This document shows positions 9,598 through 20,360 of a stretch of DNA of 34,916 bases, in pieces. Position 1 is the stretch's first letter; each line of letters opens with the position of its first letter. Below the pieces are notes generated by a model. It was given only the letters and a program-made list of their open reading frames with translations. It ran no database searches and had not been told where the DNA came from. The position numbers and the translations under genes are program-made. This DNA comes from Phytophthora quininea (lineage: Eukaryota; Oomycota; Peronosporomycetes; Peronosporales; Peronosporaceae): contig JAAVTG010000558.1 of assembly GCA_011947345.1 (NCBI GenBank), positions 1-34,916 of the forward strand, written 5' to 3'.

Positions 9598-12106
9598 CTA
9601 ACTAACATTTATTCGGACGTGTAAGGTTAAATGGCCTCCTTTAGACGACCTCGGAATCCACAGCATGAGCGACCCACCGCCAGATCCGGCGATGCCTATT
9701 ATGTTCGGTCTCCACCGATCCAGGTATAACGTCTTGTCTTGAAGAGCTCGGACGGTCGAGTTCCACATGATGGTCTCGCCAGCTTCCACGTCCACTTCAT
9801 CAAAGTTTTCTCCTCCCGAATGAACTACAATCGTCACGTCTTTCGTGTCGGTGCTCTCGAAGATCAAGTTGACGATGCCGTCGCCTTTATTTTTCCACGT
9901 GCCGTAGCTGCCTTCAAAGGCTTCGTCAATGGTGTTCAAGCCCAGTGCATCGTACGCGGTGCCGTCGTCGATCTCACCGATGAAAGCGGTTGGACCGCAC
10001 GTGGGCTGCACGAACTGAGACACTAGCCACGAGATCCGCGTCGGGTCGAAACCTGCTAGCACAACCAGCCCCATATTGGCGCTTGCTAGGAGGTTGTCTG
10101 TCATGGCCACATTTTTGCCGAGATCTGTCGCCCCAGTGTTGATGAGCTGGTCGATGATCACGCCGAGTGTCTTCCGCAGTAAATCTCGCGTCTCGAAGGC
10201 AACAGCCGTCGTCTTTTGGGCAAGAGCTCCTTCATGCAGTGGTTGGTGACGGTGGGGATGTCGTTCACCACCAGCGACGAGTTGCTGATCTGGACGCGGA
10301 TGTCCCTGGTCGCTAGTTTGGGCTTCTCCTTACGAATTTCTTTGACATAGAGAGTGACGTAGTCGGTGATGTTTTTAAACGATAGCCACACGTTGAGTTG
10401 GTGTTGATGAAGTCTTGCAGCTCCTCCACGGACGACTCCGATGTCGCGTTGATAGCGCTGACATTCCTCAGTAGTTCGAGCACGTTCTCGGCTGACGAAA
10501 CGATCGCGTCGCCGTTGATAATGGCCTGCTTGACGATGTTCTGCGTAATAATGACCGCCACTTGGGCGATGGTCGCTTTGCCGATACCTCAATGCCCAAA
10601 CAATTGCAGACGGCGATCGGAATGTCGAACAGCACGACGTCAGTCTGGTAGGCCACTGCGAGCAGTTTCTCGATGGCTCCTTGCGGCGCTGTGGTTTGTT
10701 GGAAGCGAAGGTAGTAGACAAGGTTGCGGATCAGTGTGACCATACTCGCTGAACAGAGGAACGCCCGCCTGGCATTCTTGTAGGACGTGAAAATCGCCCC
10801 GAAGATACCTGCCGTCATCACATTAAATGCAGTTGATGCCACTGCTGCCACCTTCTGCACGATCTCCATGGTGCAGTCGTCGTTCATAGGGATGCATTCC
10901 GCGTAGCAAGTCACGGGATAAGCTAGCGGACATTGGGCGATACAGTCGCCGTCGTCGTTGGTGTATCCAAGAGGGCAATTCTTGTTGCTGTCCAGACTTC
11001 TCCTCTGTCGATAACAAGCCGAGTCACTTGCTTTGCCGATGGTGGGGCCCACCCAGTTCCGAATTCTGACTCCGTACCAGTCCGAGCCCATTGCATCAGT
11101 AAGTGCCAAGGCCTTGGCCGACCTCTTCGTCCAGATGATTCCAATCTGATCAACTTCATCGGCGCAGCGGCCAAAGAAGCCGCTCAACTGGTAGCCTTTC
11201 GGGGTGGTTAATATTGCGCTGTTGGACGTCTTCGTGCCTGCAGACACCAAGTTTCCTTCACTCGTCGTGAACTCGAGATAGAATACCCGCGTGTGGCCTT
11301 TCTTCTTGCCCCAATGCACCTCCATCTTAGTGATATACTCGCCGTTGGCGAGGTTGAGAGTGTTGTCGGTCCCTCCCGAGCCACCGTGAGTCATGGTCTT
11401 CTCAATAGGGTCTGAAATCTGCAGTGTTAACGCATCGACACGTTCATCGCCACGTATTGTGATTGAGCTGACTGTCTGTCCAAGTTTAACGGATGCAACG
11501 TCGGAAAATGCAAGACCGCGAGGGCCCCCATACACGTCGCTAAGAAGGATATCTTCGCCGGCGATCGCTTTTGTCGGCGTTGGCTTTTCACGGACCTTCT
11601 TAATGCTCGACCACACCACTCCAAGCAGGTCGATCTCGTCCCCGTCGCGACCGAAAAAGCCTCCGAGTTGATACCCGTCCGGCGCTGTGAACTTAACCTT
11701 GTTGTCTGCCGGCGTTCCCCGAGATCGAGTTGCCCTCGCTCGTGATAAAATTCAAGTAGAAGATGCGCGTCTTGCCGCGCTTCTTGTCCCAATGAGCTTC
11801 CATCGTCGTGATGTACTCGCCGGCGCCGAGTCTAAGCGTTCCCAAGGTGCCGCCGGTGCCACCATGTCTGAACGTTTGGTTGGTTGGTGCCGTAACTTTC
11901 AAGGTGAGACCGTCGATACGCTCACCCGAGCGGATGGAGATGGAGCTGACAGTTTGTCCCGAGACAACCAAAGACTCGTCGGAGAACCGCGTGCCGTGGG
12001 GTCCACCGTAACTGGCGCTGAGTTTGACGCCGCTCGTCGAGGCAGCTTGCTGGATAGTGCAGGCCGTAACTAGGAGCAATACATGGAGCACCGCCAGCGG
12101 CGGCAT
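9598..12106 (-). pseudogene. L3: double-jacalin lectin gene with four frame breaks
   Basis: The start at 12106 gives a signal peptide (Leu/Val-rich core ending near QQAAST). Jacalin 1 (SASYGGPHGTRFSDES, HGGTGGT, TTMEAHWDKK) and jacalin 2 (DVYGGPRGLAFSDVA, HGGSGGTDNT, ITKMEVHWGKKK) follow. Next come the NWVGPTIG linker, the Cys block (CYRQRRSLDSNKNCPLGY), the helical region and the C-terminal LYLDRWRPN and SGSGGGSLMLW motifs, with the family tail and a stop at 9598. Homology passes between frames at four points: the C run at 11717-11720 (two bases lost or one gained), 10576-10583, the T run at 10372-10376 and the G run at 10218-10220. The last three each need one lost base. If these are assembly errors the product would be about 830 residues, secreted. 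If real, the gene is dead. It is divergent from L4. Confidence 0.8.
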
Positions 12107-12829
12107 CCGCGGGATCCTTGTCCACTGATCGGCACCGCCGAAGAATGGAAAATGTCTTCACTTACCGATAGACGCATTGTCGGTCATTTGCAACGATTGT
12201 GAACCAGGTGACGGAAAAGATAGGACATGGGATTTGTCAGAGCGATGTACGGAGCAGAGCACACAACTCGCGAGTGCAGCATGGCGTTGCCGTCACAAAG
12301 ATTGCAGCGCATGTCGGCGACAATAACATCGGCTCTTGCGTTCAACAAGCAGCTTCTTATCTGAGGTTATCGCGTGCCCGATACCATTTCGCTTCCAGAT
12401 TCCTCCGAGGCCCAACAAGAGCTCTCATCGTGATAATACTGCACCACCACGCACAGTCTCATCATTTGAATGCAGCTAAGTTGAATCGGACGATCAAACA
12501 GGTTAGTGACCGGTCTCGGTTGTTCCACGGCTGCGTGTAGGAAGGTCTTGTCGTCTCTAAAAGGGCTAAAAGGGTCTCAGTCGCCACTGACTTGGCCTCT
12601 TTTATCGTCGACGAAAGAAATTCAAAGTGCCGGTTGGACACTTTGGACACTCTCGAGACCACGACCATCGGGGAATCGCTCTGAAAACACAAGAGCCGCC
12701 GAACCGGGATCAGGCAACTTTTGCCGATCCCGCAGATTATCCTGCTCTGATGGCCTTGTCACTCCATGACTTTGCCGCCAGCGGAGGTCCTTTTAGTCGC
12801 GAGTTCCTCCTCCCACAGCGAAGGATACA
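12107..12829. promoter_or_regulatory. Shared upstream region of divergent L3 and L4
   Basis: This 723-bp interval separates the ATG of L3 (minus) from that of L4 (plus) and must hold both promoters. No convincing oomycete initiator (TCAYTTY) match was seen close to either start. Open frames inside have no recognisable motifs. Confidence 0.5.
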
Positions 12830-14847
12830 ATGTGGTTGGCAGCGATTCAGTTGCTGCTGGTCTTGGTCGCCGCTGTCCCGGGGAATCGTCGGACCAAGAC
12901 AACTTCTTGTTGAGTGATGCCTTCGGCGGATCGGGTGGCGTCGCATTCTCTGATATCAACTCTATCTAGCTTGGGCAAACGCTCAACGCAATCACGATTC
13001 GTGCGGACGAACGTGTGGACGCAGTGACTCTGACGGTAGCGTTGATGACGCTCAACCACGGGGGTCCGGTGGATGGGACAAAACACTGAGCCTCGAAGAC
13101 GGAGAGTTCATCACATCTGTGGAGATTCACTGGGGCAAGAAGAGCGGCAGCACGCGGGTTTTCTTCCTCAAAGTCGTCACTAGCGAGGGAAACTCCATCT
13201 CTAGTGGAACTGCTACTGAAGATCGCGCGACGGTGACTGCTCCTGACGGTTTCCAGCTCAGCGGGTTCTTTGGTCGCGCGGAGAGTGCGGTGGATCAGCT
13301 GGGAGCGATCCGGACGAAGGTCGACGCTACACCAGCCAAACTCACGGATGAAATGGGGACCGATTGGTACGGAGTCCCCATTCGCAACTGGGTGGGCCCC
13401 ACCATCAGCAACGCTGGCGATTCGGCGTGCTACCGGAAGACCGAGTTCTTCGACAGCAACAAGGCTTGTCCGTTGGGGTACATAAAGTTCTTGGGGACTG
13501 CATGGCTCAGTGTCCGATATCGTACCCCGTCGAATGCTACGCAGAGTGCATTCAGGCCAACGACGACTGCTCTTTGGAGATATTGAGCAAGGCCGCCTCG
13601 GTGGCTGCCGCAGCTTTCAACACTGCAACTTCCGGTGTATTTAACGCCATCTTCAAGCAGTACATGACGGCCCAGCAGAGCTTCGTGTGTACCGCCAACA
13701 TCATCGGCGTGGTCAAGTCGCTCATCTACTACATGCGCTTCCACCAATCTTCTCCACCCCAAGGAGACGTCGAGGAACTGCTGGCCATTGCGTACCAATC
13801 TGACGTTGTGGTTTTCGCACTGCCGATCGCCGTTTGCAGTTGTCTTGGGATCGCAGTCCCATCGAGCGTCAAGTTTTCCAACACTGTCCTCCAGATCGTC
13901 GAGGCCATCGTCAAACAAGTGGTGACGAACGGTGATGCCATTGTGTCGTCGGCGACCAACGTCTTGGCGCTGCTCGCCAACACCAGCGCTTCGAACTCGA
14001 CCGCCGACAAAAACGTGGACGAGCTGCAGACCCTCATCGACTCCAACTCGAGCTGCGGGTATCAGCTCAAGAACCTGACGGACCACGTGATCGCTTCCGT
14101 GAACGAGATCCGCAGCAAAAGCCCCAACGCAGCCGCAAAGACATTCGCGTCCAGATCAGCAACTCGTCGGTAGTGGTGGACGACATCCCCGCTGTCACCA
14201 ACAACTGCATGAAGGAGCTATTGACCAACAAGACCACGGACACGGCGTTCAAGACACGGGATCTACTGCGGAAGACGCTGGGCGTGATCGTCGACCAGCT
14301 CGTCGACACCGGCACGACGGATCTCGGCAAAAGCGTCGCTGCGGAAGATTACATCCTGGAGGTGGCCAACATGGGGCTCACGGTGCTGTCCGGCCTCGAC
14401 TCGACGGGGATCGTCGGGATGGTGGCCCAATTCGTGCAGCTCACGTGCGGCCCCACAGCTCTGCTGGGCGACATCGACGACGGCACTCTGCACGACGCGT
14501 TGGGCCTCGCCACCACCGACGAAGCGTTCGCAGGGAGCCATGGCGCCTGGTCGAAATACGGCGACGGCGTCGCCAACCTCATGTTTGAAAGCACCGACGC
14601 CAAGGACGTGACCGTCGTCCTCTACTCGGGTGGCCAGGATCTCGCCCAGATAGACGTGAATGCAGGCGCGACGGCCACGTGGAACTCGACGATCCTTGAG
14701 CTGCAGGACAAAGTGCTGTACCTGGATCGCTGGAGATCCAACCTGATCGGGATCCCTGGATCTGGCGGCGGCTCGCTGGTGCTCTGGGTGCCGCATGCAG
14801 CTCACGGCGGGCATCTAACGCTGCACGTCCGCGTCAACACTAGCTAG
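12830..14847 (+). pseudogene. L4: single-jacalin lectin gene with a nonsense codon and frame breaks
   Basis: The ATG at 12830 opens a signal-peptide-like stretch (MWLAAIQLLLVLVAAVPG). The frame then breaks at the G run 12880-12883. The jacalin domain follows (DAFGGSGGVAFSDIN), with an in-frame TAG at 12967-12969 where paralogs have a Lys codon before the LGQT motif (AAG to TAG would explain it). More one-base losses are needed at the G run 13060-13064, near 13485-13488 and near 14134-14139. Between them the family features are all present: HWGKKSGSTRVFFLK, NWVGPTIS, the Cys block (QCPISYPVECYAECIQ), the helical region, LYLDRWRSN, PGSGGGSLVLW and the family tail ending at 14847. Base composition becomes GC-rich toward the 3' half. 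The TAG is an independent lesion that a homopolymer error would not create. Confidence 0.8.
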
Positions 14848-15997
14848 CTCGACTCGGAGCAGCTGCAGTAGATGTAGGTTAGCATGACACCGGGCGCTTG
14901 TGTGTGCTTGGAGGCCACGACCGCCTTCTTCTGAGCGGTTCAAGACGACCGTCCAGTGGGGCCGCCCCAAGACGACGCTTGACGACGAAGTGCTGGCCTT
15001 CGTCTTGCCACGAGGCGCGCCACCAACGTGCGGTCAGCTCTGTGGGCGCCGCTTCCTCGACAATGAGCGCCATCCAACGCCTCCCGACTCTGCGAAACGG
15101 TCTGCGGACGTCTTTCGACGTGTATTTCGGCGGCGCACGCGTCACCCGGAGACTCGACGGCGAGGAAAGCCCCACACAGACGCAAGTTGCTCTGGAGCCA
15201 GCGACAGCAGAGGTGATCCACAAGAACCAGCTCCTTGAAGATGGAGGCCGCACGTTAACTAACGACAATCCAAGGCAGGCAGAAGCCGAAGCTGGATAGC
15301 AGCCGTAGTGGAAGACAGTCCTCGCTAGTCTCTTTAGCTGGAGCAATGTCAGAGGCAAGTCGCCCTGCAACACGCGTAGCTCTAGCACACGATCCGCGAT
15401 CTTCTCCTTGGTCCCCCTACAGTCTCGAAGAGCGCGATGCTTGATGGTTCTAAAAACAGCTGCCAGCCAATCGTCGTGTTGCTTTTCTTCGAAATCGATC
15501 CCACCGTATAATTCACCGGACGAAGGTGGCCGTAGCTGTGCTACATGTGCACACGTGCAGTACAGATTGGACCGATTGCTTGAAGCTCAGCGGGCCTCGA
15601 TCGCCGCACAACTTGACTCCATTTCCTGGTGGGGCTCAAGTTGGCAGGCAACGCCAGCTCTTCAACTTTCCAGTACCAGCTTGGATGGTTCAGTTTGTTG
15701 CTGCGAATCCAGCAAAACTAACGCCAAGCTAATGCTCCGCTTCCCCTAAGTCAAGTGCAGCCTCGAGTCACATCTGGCGCGTCGTCTCCAACAATGTTTT
15801 AGAGCCAAGTAACTTGCCTCCAGTTCTGACTCCTCCCATCTGTTCGTAAGTTTCGGGTCTGTATCGACCTCTATTCGGAGCCATTTACTCCGGTGGCAGC
15901 AACACTCTTTCTCTCTACGCCACACCTCACCTCCGTGTCACTTCGCAGTCTGCCTCGTGGTTAGCAAGTCAACCAATTCGCTTACACATAGAGAGCC
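14848..15997. other. 1.15-kb gap between L4 and myosin, no secure gene
   Basis: Several overlapping frames are open on both strands here (for example 14898-15299 plus and 14879-15388 minus), favoured by GC-rich sequence. None shows a domain I recognise. A stretch near 15500-15650 (plus) encodes CATCAHVQYRLDRLLEAQRA, which looks protein-like but lacks a start and a partner exon. It may be a gene remnant or upstream exon material. The 3' end holds the myosin promoter. Confidence 0.4.
15938..15944 (+). promoter_or_regulatory. Possible oomycete initiator (Inr) of the myosin gene
   Basis: TCACTTC matches the oomycete initiator consensus TCAYTTY and lies 53 bp before the ATG at 15998, a usual distance. 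The match is short, so chance occurrence is possible. Confidence 0.35.
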
Positions 15998-18900
15998 ATG
16001 CCGCTGTCGGGCCTCCTCTCCAAGCAGCCCAGCGCGCGCAGCTCGAGATCAAGGCCGAGGCCGTCACGGCGCCGCAGCTGCGCGTGGGCGACCTGTACTG
16101 GCAGCAGGATGGGTCCCACAACTGGGTACTGGGCCAGGTCGTGTCTCTCGAGGCGCAGACCGCCGCCTTCATCCTGATCGACGAGGCCACCGGAGAGCCG
16201 CTCAGCGACGGCAAGATGCAGAACGTGGACCTGCAGGCCACGCCGCTGTTCGCAGCCAACCCGCTCTTTAGGTGAGCAGTCCCGAAGGAGATGGATCATT
16301 ATTTTCATGATTATTTATTGACTTTATATCGTATTGCACTTAGTACGGCAGCAGATATGACGTCGCTCCGACATCTTCATGAGGCAGCGCTGGCCAAGAA
16401 TCTTGAAGACCGAGCAGCGCTGCAGAACCAGAGACCGTACACGTTCATGGCCAACGTGCTGATCGCGGTGAACCCACTGCGGCAACTGTCCGAGCCGGAC
16501 AAGATGCTGTTTGTGGGACAGCCTTTGGACAGGTGTCCTCCGCACCCGTACAATGTAGCTGAGAGCGCCTACAGACAGCTCTGCGCCGTTCGTGCAGTGA
16601 TGCAGAACCAGAGCATCATCATCAGCGGAGAGAGCGGCTCCGGCAAGACCGAGACGTCGAAGATCATTCTAGACTTCCTGACCATGCGAGCAGTCCACAA
16701 TCCGACCCTGCTGTCGTCTTCCTGCACCTCGGACGACGAGTGTGAGCCAGAACTGACGGCACACAGCAACCGACCTGTTTTGGGGTGCATGCCGCCTCCT
16801 GGATCTACAACGTTGGCCATGTCATACCCACAGTCAAGTGGCAAGAGGAAATTATCGCCCGTTGCTGTGGGAGAGAGACTCATGGAGACCATCCCAATCT
16901 TGGAGTCGTTCGGCAATGCCAAGACCCACCGCAACCACAACTCGAGTCGCTTCGGCAAGTACATGAGACTGCAGTTTGCGACCGAGACGCACGAGTTGTC
17001 TGGCGCCAGTATTGACACGTACTTGCTGGAGAAGAGCCGATTGGTGTTCCAACCGCAGGGTGAACGCAATTTCCACGTCTTCTACGAGCTACTGCACTCG
17101 GATGACACGGAATACTTGGAGAAGAGTTTCCACTTGAAACCTAAAGCCCCAGAGGCGTATTCGTACCTCAACCAGTCGGGATGCATGAGCTCGGATCTTA
17201 TTGATGACGCCGAAAACTTCCGCAATTTGAAGAGCGCACTGCAGTTCATTGGCATTCGGGAAAGCGCGCAGCATGAGATCTTCCGCCTTGTTGCGGGCTT
17301 GCTGCACATGGGAAACATTCAGATCAGTGTGGAGGATACCGAAGAAGGTCAAACGGCCTGCATCCGCCAGGATGACGAAGCATCACAAGAAGCAGTGCGC
17401 CATGCCTCAGAGCTGCTTGGCGTCTCTGCTGAACAACTCACCGAGTGCATTCTCTTCAAGCGTATCATGACCCGCGGGTCTCGACGTAATTCCATCTACT
17501 TCATCAAGCGAGACGGTCGCAATGCCGTGTACTCACGTGACACAATTGCCAAAACCATCTACGAGAACACATTCACATGGCTCATGTGGGAGTGCGCAGC
17601 AGCCTTAGACTACGACTCATTCCGTAGTGATGTGATTCCTTACATCGGTGTGTTGGATATCTTCGGTTTCGAGGATTTTGAGCCCAAGAACCGCAACTCG
17701 TTCGAACAGCTGCTGATTAACTACGCCAACGAGACGCTGCAGAGTCTCTTCAACTCGTGCATTTTCGAGGCCGAGCAGGAGCTTTACAAGAGCGAGCACA
17801 TTTACCACCCGACCAACCACTCGCTGTCGTTCCCGTTCCCACTGGCTGGCCAGCCGCTCAAGGTAAAGGACCCGGATGATGAGATCGATTTCCTAGCGGA
17901 GCAGGTAGCACCCAGCGGTGACATGGTGTCGTATTCCGACAACCGCGAGTGCTTGAACCTGATTGCGAGCCGCCACGGCGGTCTCTTCGCAACTATCGAC
18001 AATGTTTCTCGTCTGCCGATGCCGTCAGATCGCAAGCTCAATGAGCGTCTCCACACTCTGTTCAAGCGCCATCCGTGCTACCCGACTCCCCACCCTAAGG
18101 ATATCCGCGATACGTTCCTAATTCGCCACTATGCCGGCACGGTGTCCTACACAATCGACTCGTTTGTGGACAAGAACAACAACATCATCTCCGACCAGTT
18201 CGAGGAGCTGCTGAAGAATTCGTCGTCGCGCGTTCTGCAAGACCTGACAGGCAACGGTCGCAATGGCAACCGTGCTCGCTCCTTGTCCAATGTTTCGACC
18301 AAATCGGCCGGTTTGTCGCCACTTGGTGGGGGATCGGCGTCTTCCAAGCGCCTCAAGGGAGGAAGTACGTCCAACCTTTTCTCTACTCAAATGCAAGGCT
18401 TAACGACGGAGCTGGAAGGCACCAGCTGCAACTTTGTTCGTTGCATCAAGCCGAACACACAGATGAAAGTCGGTTTGTTTGACCGTCCGTTCGTGGTTGA
18501 GCAGCTCCGATGCTCCGGTACTGTACAAGCTTGCGAAGTGCTGCGTGTTGGCTTGCCAACGCGTATCCTGTACGCTGAGGTGGTCGATGTGTACCGGAAT
18601 ATGCTCCCGTACGAAGTGTTCAAGCGCTTCGACTCGAACGACAAGCTCTTCACACAGGCCATTCTGTGGGCCTACAACTTCCCAACGAGCGCGTACCGCC
18701 TTGGTGATACGCGCTTGTTCTTCCGTACTGGTAAGATTGACTTGCTCGACAAGCTGCTCACACCGGAGCCTGCATCGACCAAGAACTTGGGCAACCAGAT
18801 GCTCCTATACTTACGAAAGAAACACTGGATCAGTGTGACTACCACAGTGATCGCCTTCAACACGTTCAAGCGGATCTTCCAGGACGTAAGGTACCGACGC

Positions 18901-19968
18901 CGTGCTACGATAATCCAGTGCATGGTCCGTCAACACCTCGCTCGGAAGCGTGTGCGGAAGATCCGCGTCCAGCTACGCATGCACAAGCTCTGGACGCGGA
19001 TGTCGCACCAGGCGCAGATCATGCACGCCTACCAGGACCTACCCGACGACAAGATGGTCTTGCTGAACAAACTACTTAGCAAGAACTATCTCCCACTGCA
19101 GCTGCGGTGGTTGCTCAAGTGGCTGGGTCCACTTCAGCGTGTTATCTACCTCCAAAAGCGCTGGAAGAAGATCACCGCTCAGTACATGGCAAAGCGTGGC
19201 TTCTTATGGCTGTACGAGACCGTACGCCGTAAGCGCAGCGCGCTGCGAGTGCAGTCACATGTGCGAGCCATGATCGCTAGAACTCGCTTCCTCGAACTTA
19301 AGAAGAAAGCTCTAGCTCGTCACCGATGGCACGCAGCTTACCTGAAGGTGAAAGTCTTCTGCCTCTTCAACCGGCAGCTCCGCATGATCCACTTGGACCG
19401 TCTCGAGAAGGACAACGCAGCTTTGATGAAGAGCATGTCGGCTGTCACCGACAAGCTAAGCGAGGCTCAGGAAGAAGCCAAGTCCGCTCGGATAGAACTG
19501 AAGCAATTGAAGCTTTCGTACGACGAAGCGAGGGTCGAAGCCAAACAGCAATACCAGCGTGTACAGGAGCTGGAGATGGCTCTGCAGGCCAGACGCTTTG
19601 AGGTCGCAGAGCTGCGAAGACGAACCTCCGGAGGTGGCATCCTGGAGCGCATCATCCGCTTCTTCACTTGTAGTGCAGCCATCTCTCCGCCGTCCTCTCC
19701 TCGAGGAATGGTCACCCCATCTCGCTTGCCGACGATGAGAAGGCAGTCACAACCAGCGTCGGAGGACACTTCGGATAAGGGGGATCGGATCGTTTGGGCA
19801 ACACCATTGAGTGAAGCTGTCATGATTCCAGATGACGAGGGAGACTCGGCCAAGAGGAGACTGAGCGTCACCGCAGTTAGCGATGGACCCGTGTTTGACT
19901 CGGAGGACGAAGAGATTCGCGCCAAGGACGCAGATATGCTGTGGTCTGTATCACGGTACATGTTCTAA
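15998..19968 (+). CDS. Myosin heavy chain (unconventional, short coiled-coil tail)
   Basis: This is an actin-based ATP-driven motor. Exon 1 (15998-16271) encodes a myosin SH3-like N-terminal domain (VGDLYWQQDGSHNWVLGQV). A 72-bp intron (16272-16343) leads into exon 2 (16344-19968). The motor has the P-loop GESGSGKTE (16627), switch I NHNSSRFGK (16933), switch II DIFGFED (17656) and the RCIKPN motif (18439). Loop 1 after the P-loop carries an insert of about 50 residues. Two IQ-type segments follow (QCMVRQHLARKRVRK and QSHVRAMIARTRF), then a short coiled coil (about 19400-19620) and an acidic C-terminal tail. Exon 2 is clean over 3.6 kb. In exon 1 the ATG at 15998 is one frame off the SH3 frame. 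One lost base in the GC repeat near 16030 would join them and also give the right splice phase; otherwise an upstream exon is needed. Total about 1,300 residues. Confidence 0.92.
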
Positions 19969-20360
19969 AGGGAAAGAACTGTCCAAAGGAGAGCTGGTTG
20001 CGAGTCGAAGCGAGCACCTCTCGGTCACGTCGTACTATTTTATGCGCGTTCTGTAGCGCGCCTGCTGTATGAGTAGCTTTATTTTATGTTAACCAAGGTT
20101 GATTGCCAGGTGTAGCACTAGCTAGCGTTGACGTGCTCCAGGGGTCGTCGGAAGCGCCTGAGAGCCTGGCAGTGTAGTCTTGATAATAGCGTTGATGCAC
20201 ATGTGTCATAGTTGGCCTCAGCACAAGAAACTGCCTCAGCTGCGACTTCGAGCCTGTCGTGAAGAGTTCAAAACGGAAGATCTTCATCAGGTGCATGGCT
20301 GTCACAACGATACTCAATGCAGCCTGGTGCATTGATATTGTACTGTCGTCTAGGGGCTTT
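19969..20360. other. 3' flank between convergent myosin and YccV/TPR gene
   Basis: These 392 bp hold the 3' ends of two genes that point at each other. No further gene was seen. Confidence 0.6.

Noticed and set aside
9303..9605. 100-codon plus-strand frame between L2 and L3
   Set aside because: No recognisable motif, it runs into the L3 3' end, and its composition is not protein-like.
10158..12106. Introns as the cause of the frame changes in L3 and L4
   Set aside because: Homology is continuous through each break with only one or two bases unaccounted for, so no room exists for introns.
14879..15388. 169-codon minus-strand gene downstream of L4
   Set aside because: The GC-rich sequence keeps several frames open on both strands. 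No domain, and no reason to prefer this one.
16291..16343. Myosin start at the ATG at 16291
   Set aside because: These codons lie inside a canonical intron (GTGAGC at 16272, TTAG at 16340-16343). The N-terminal SH3-like domain is in the exon before it.
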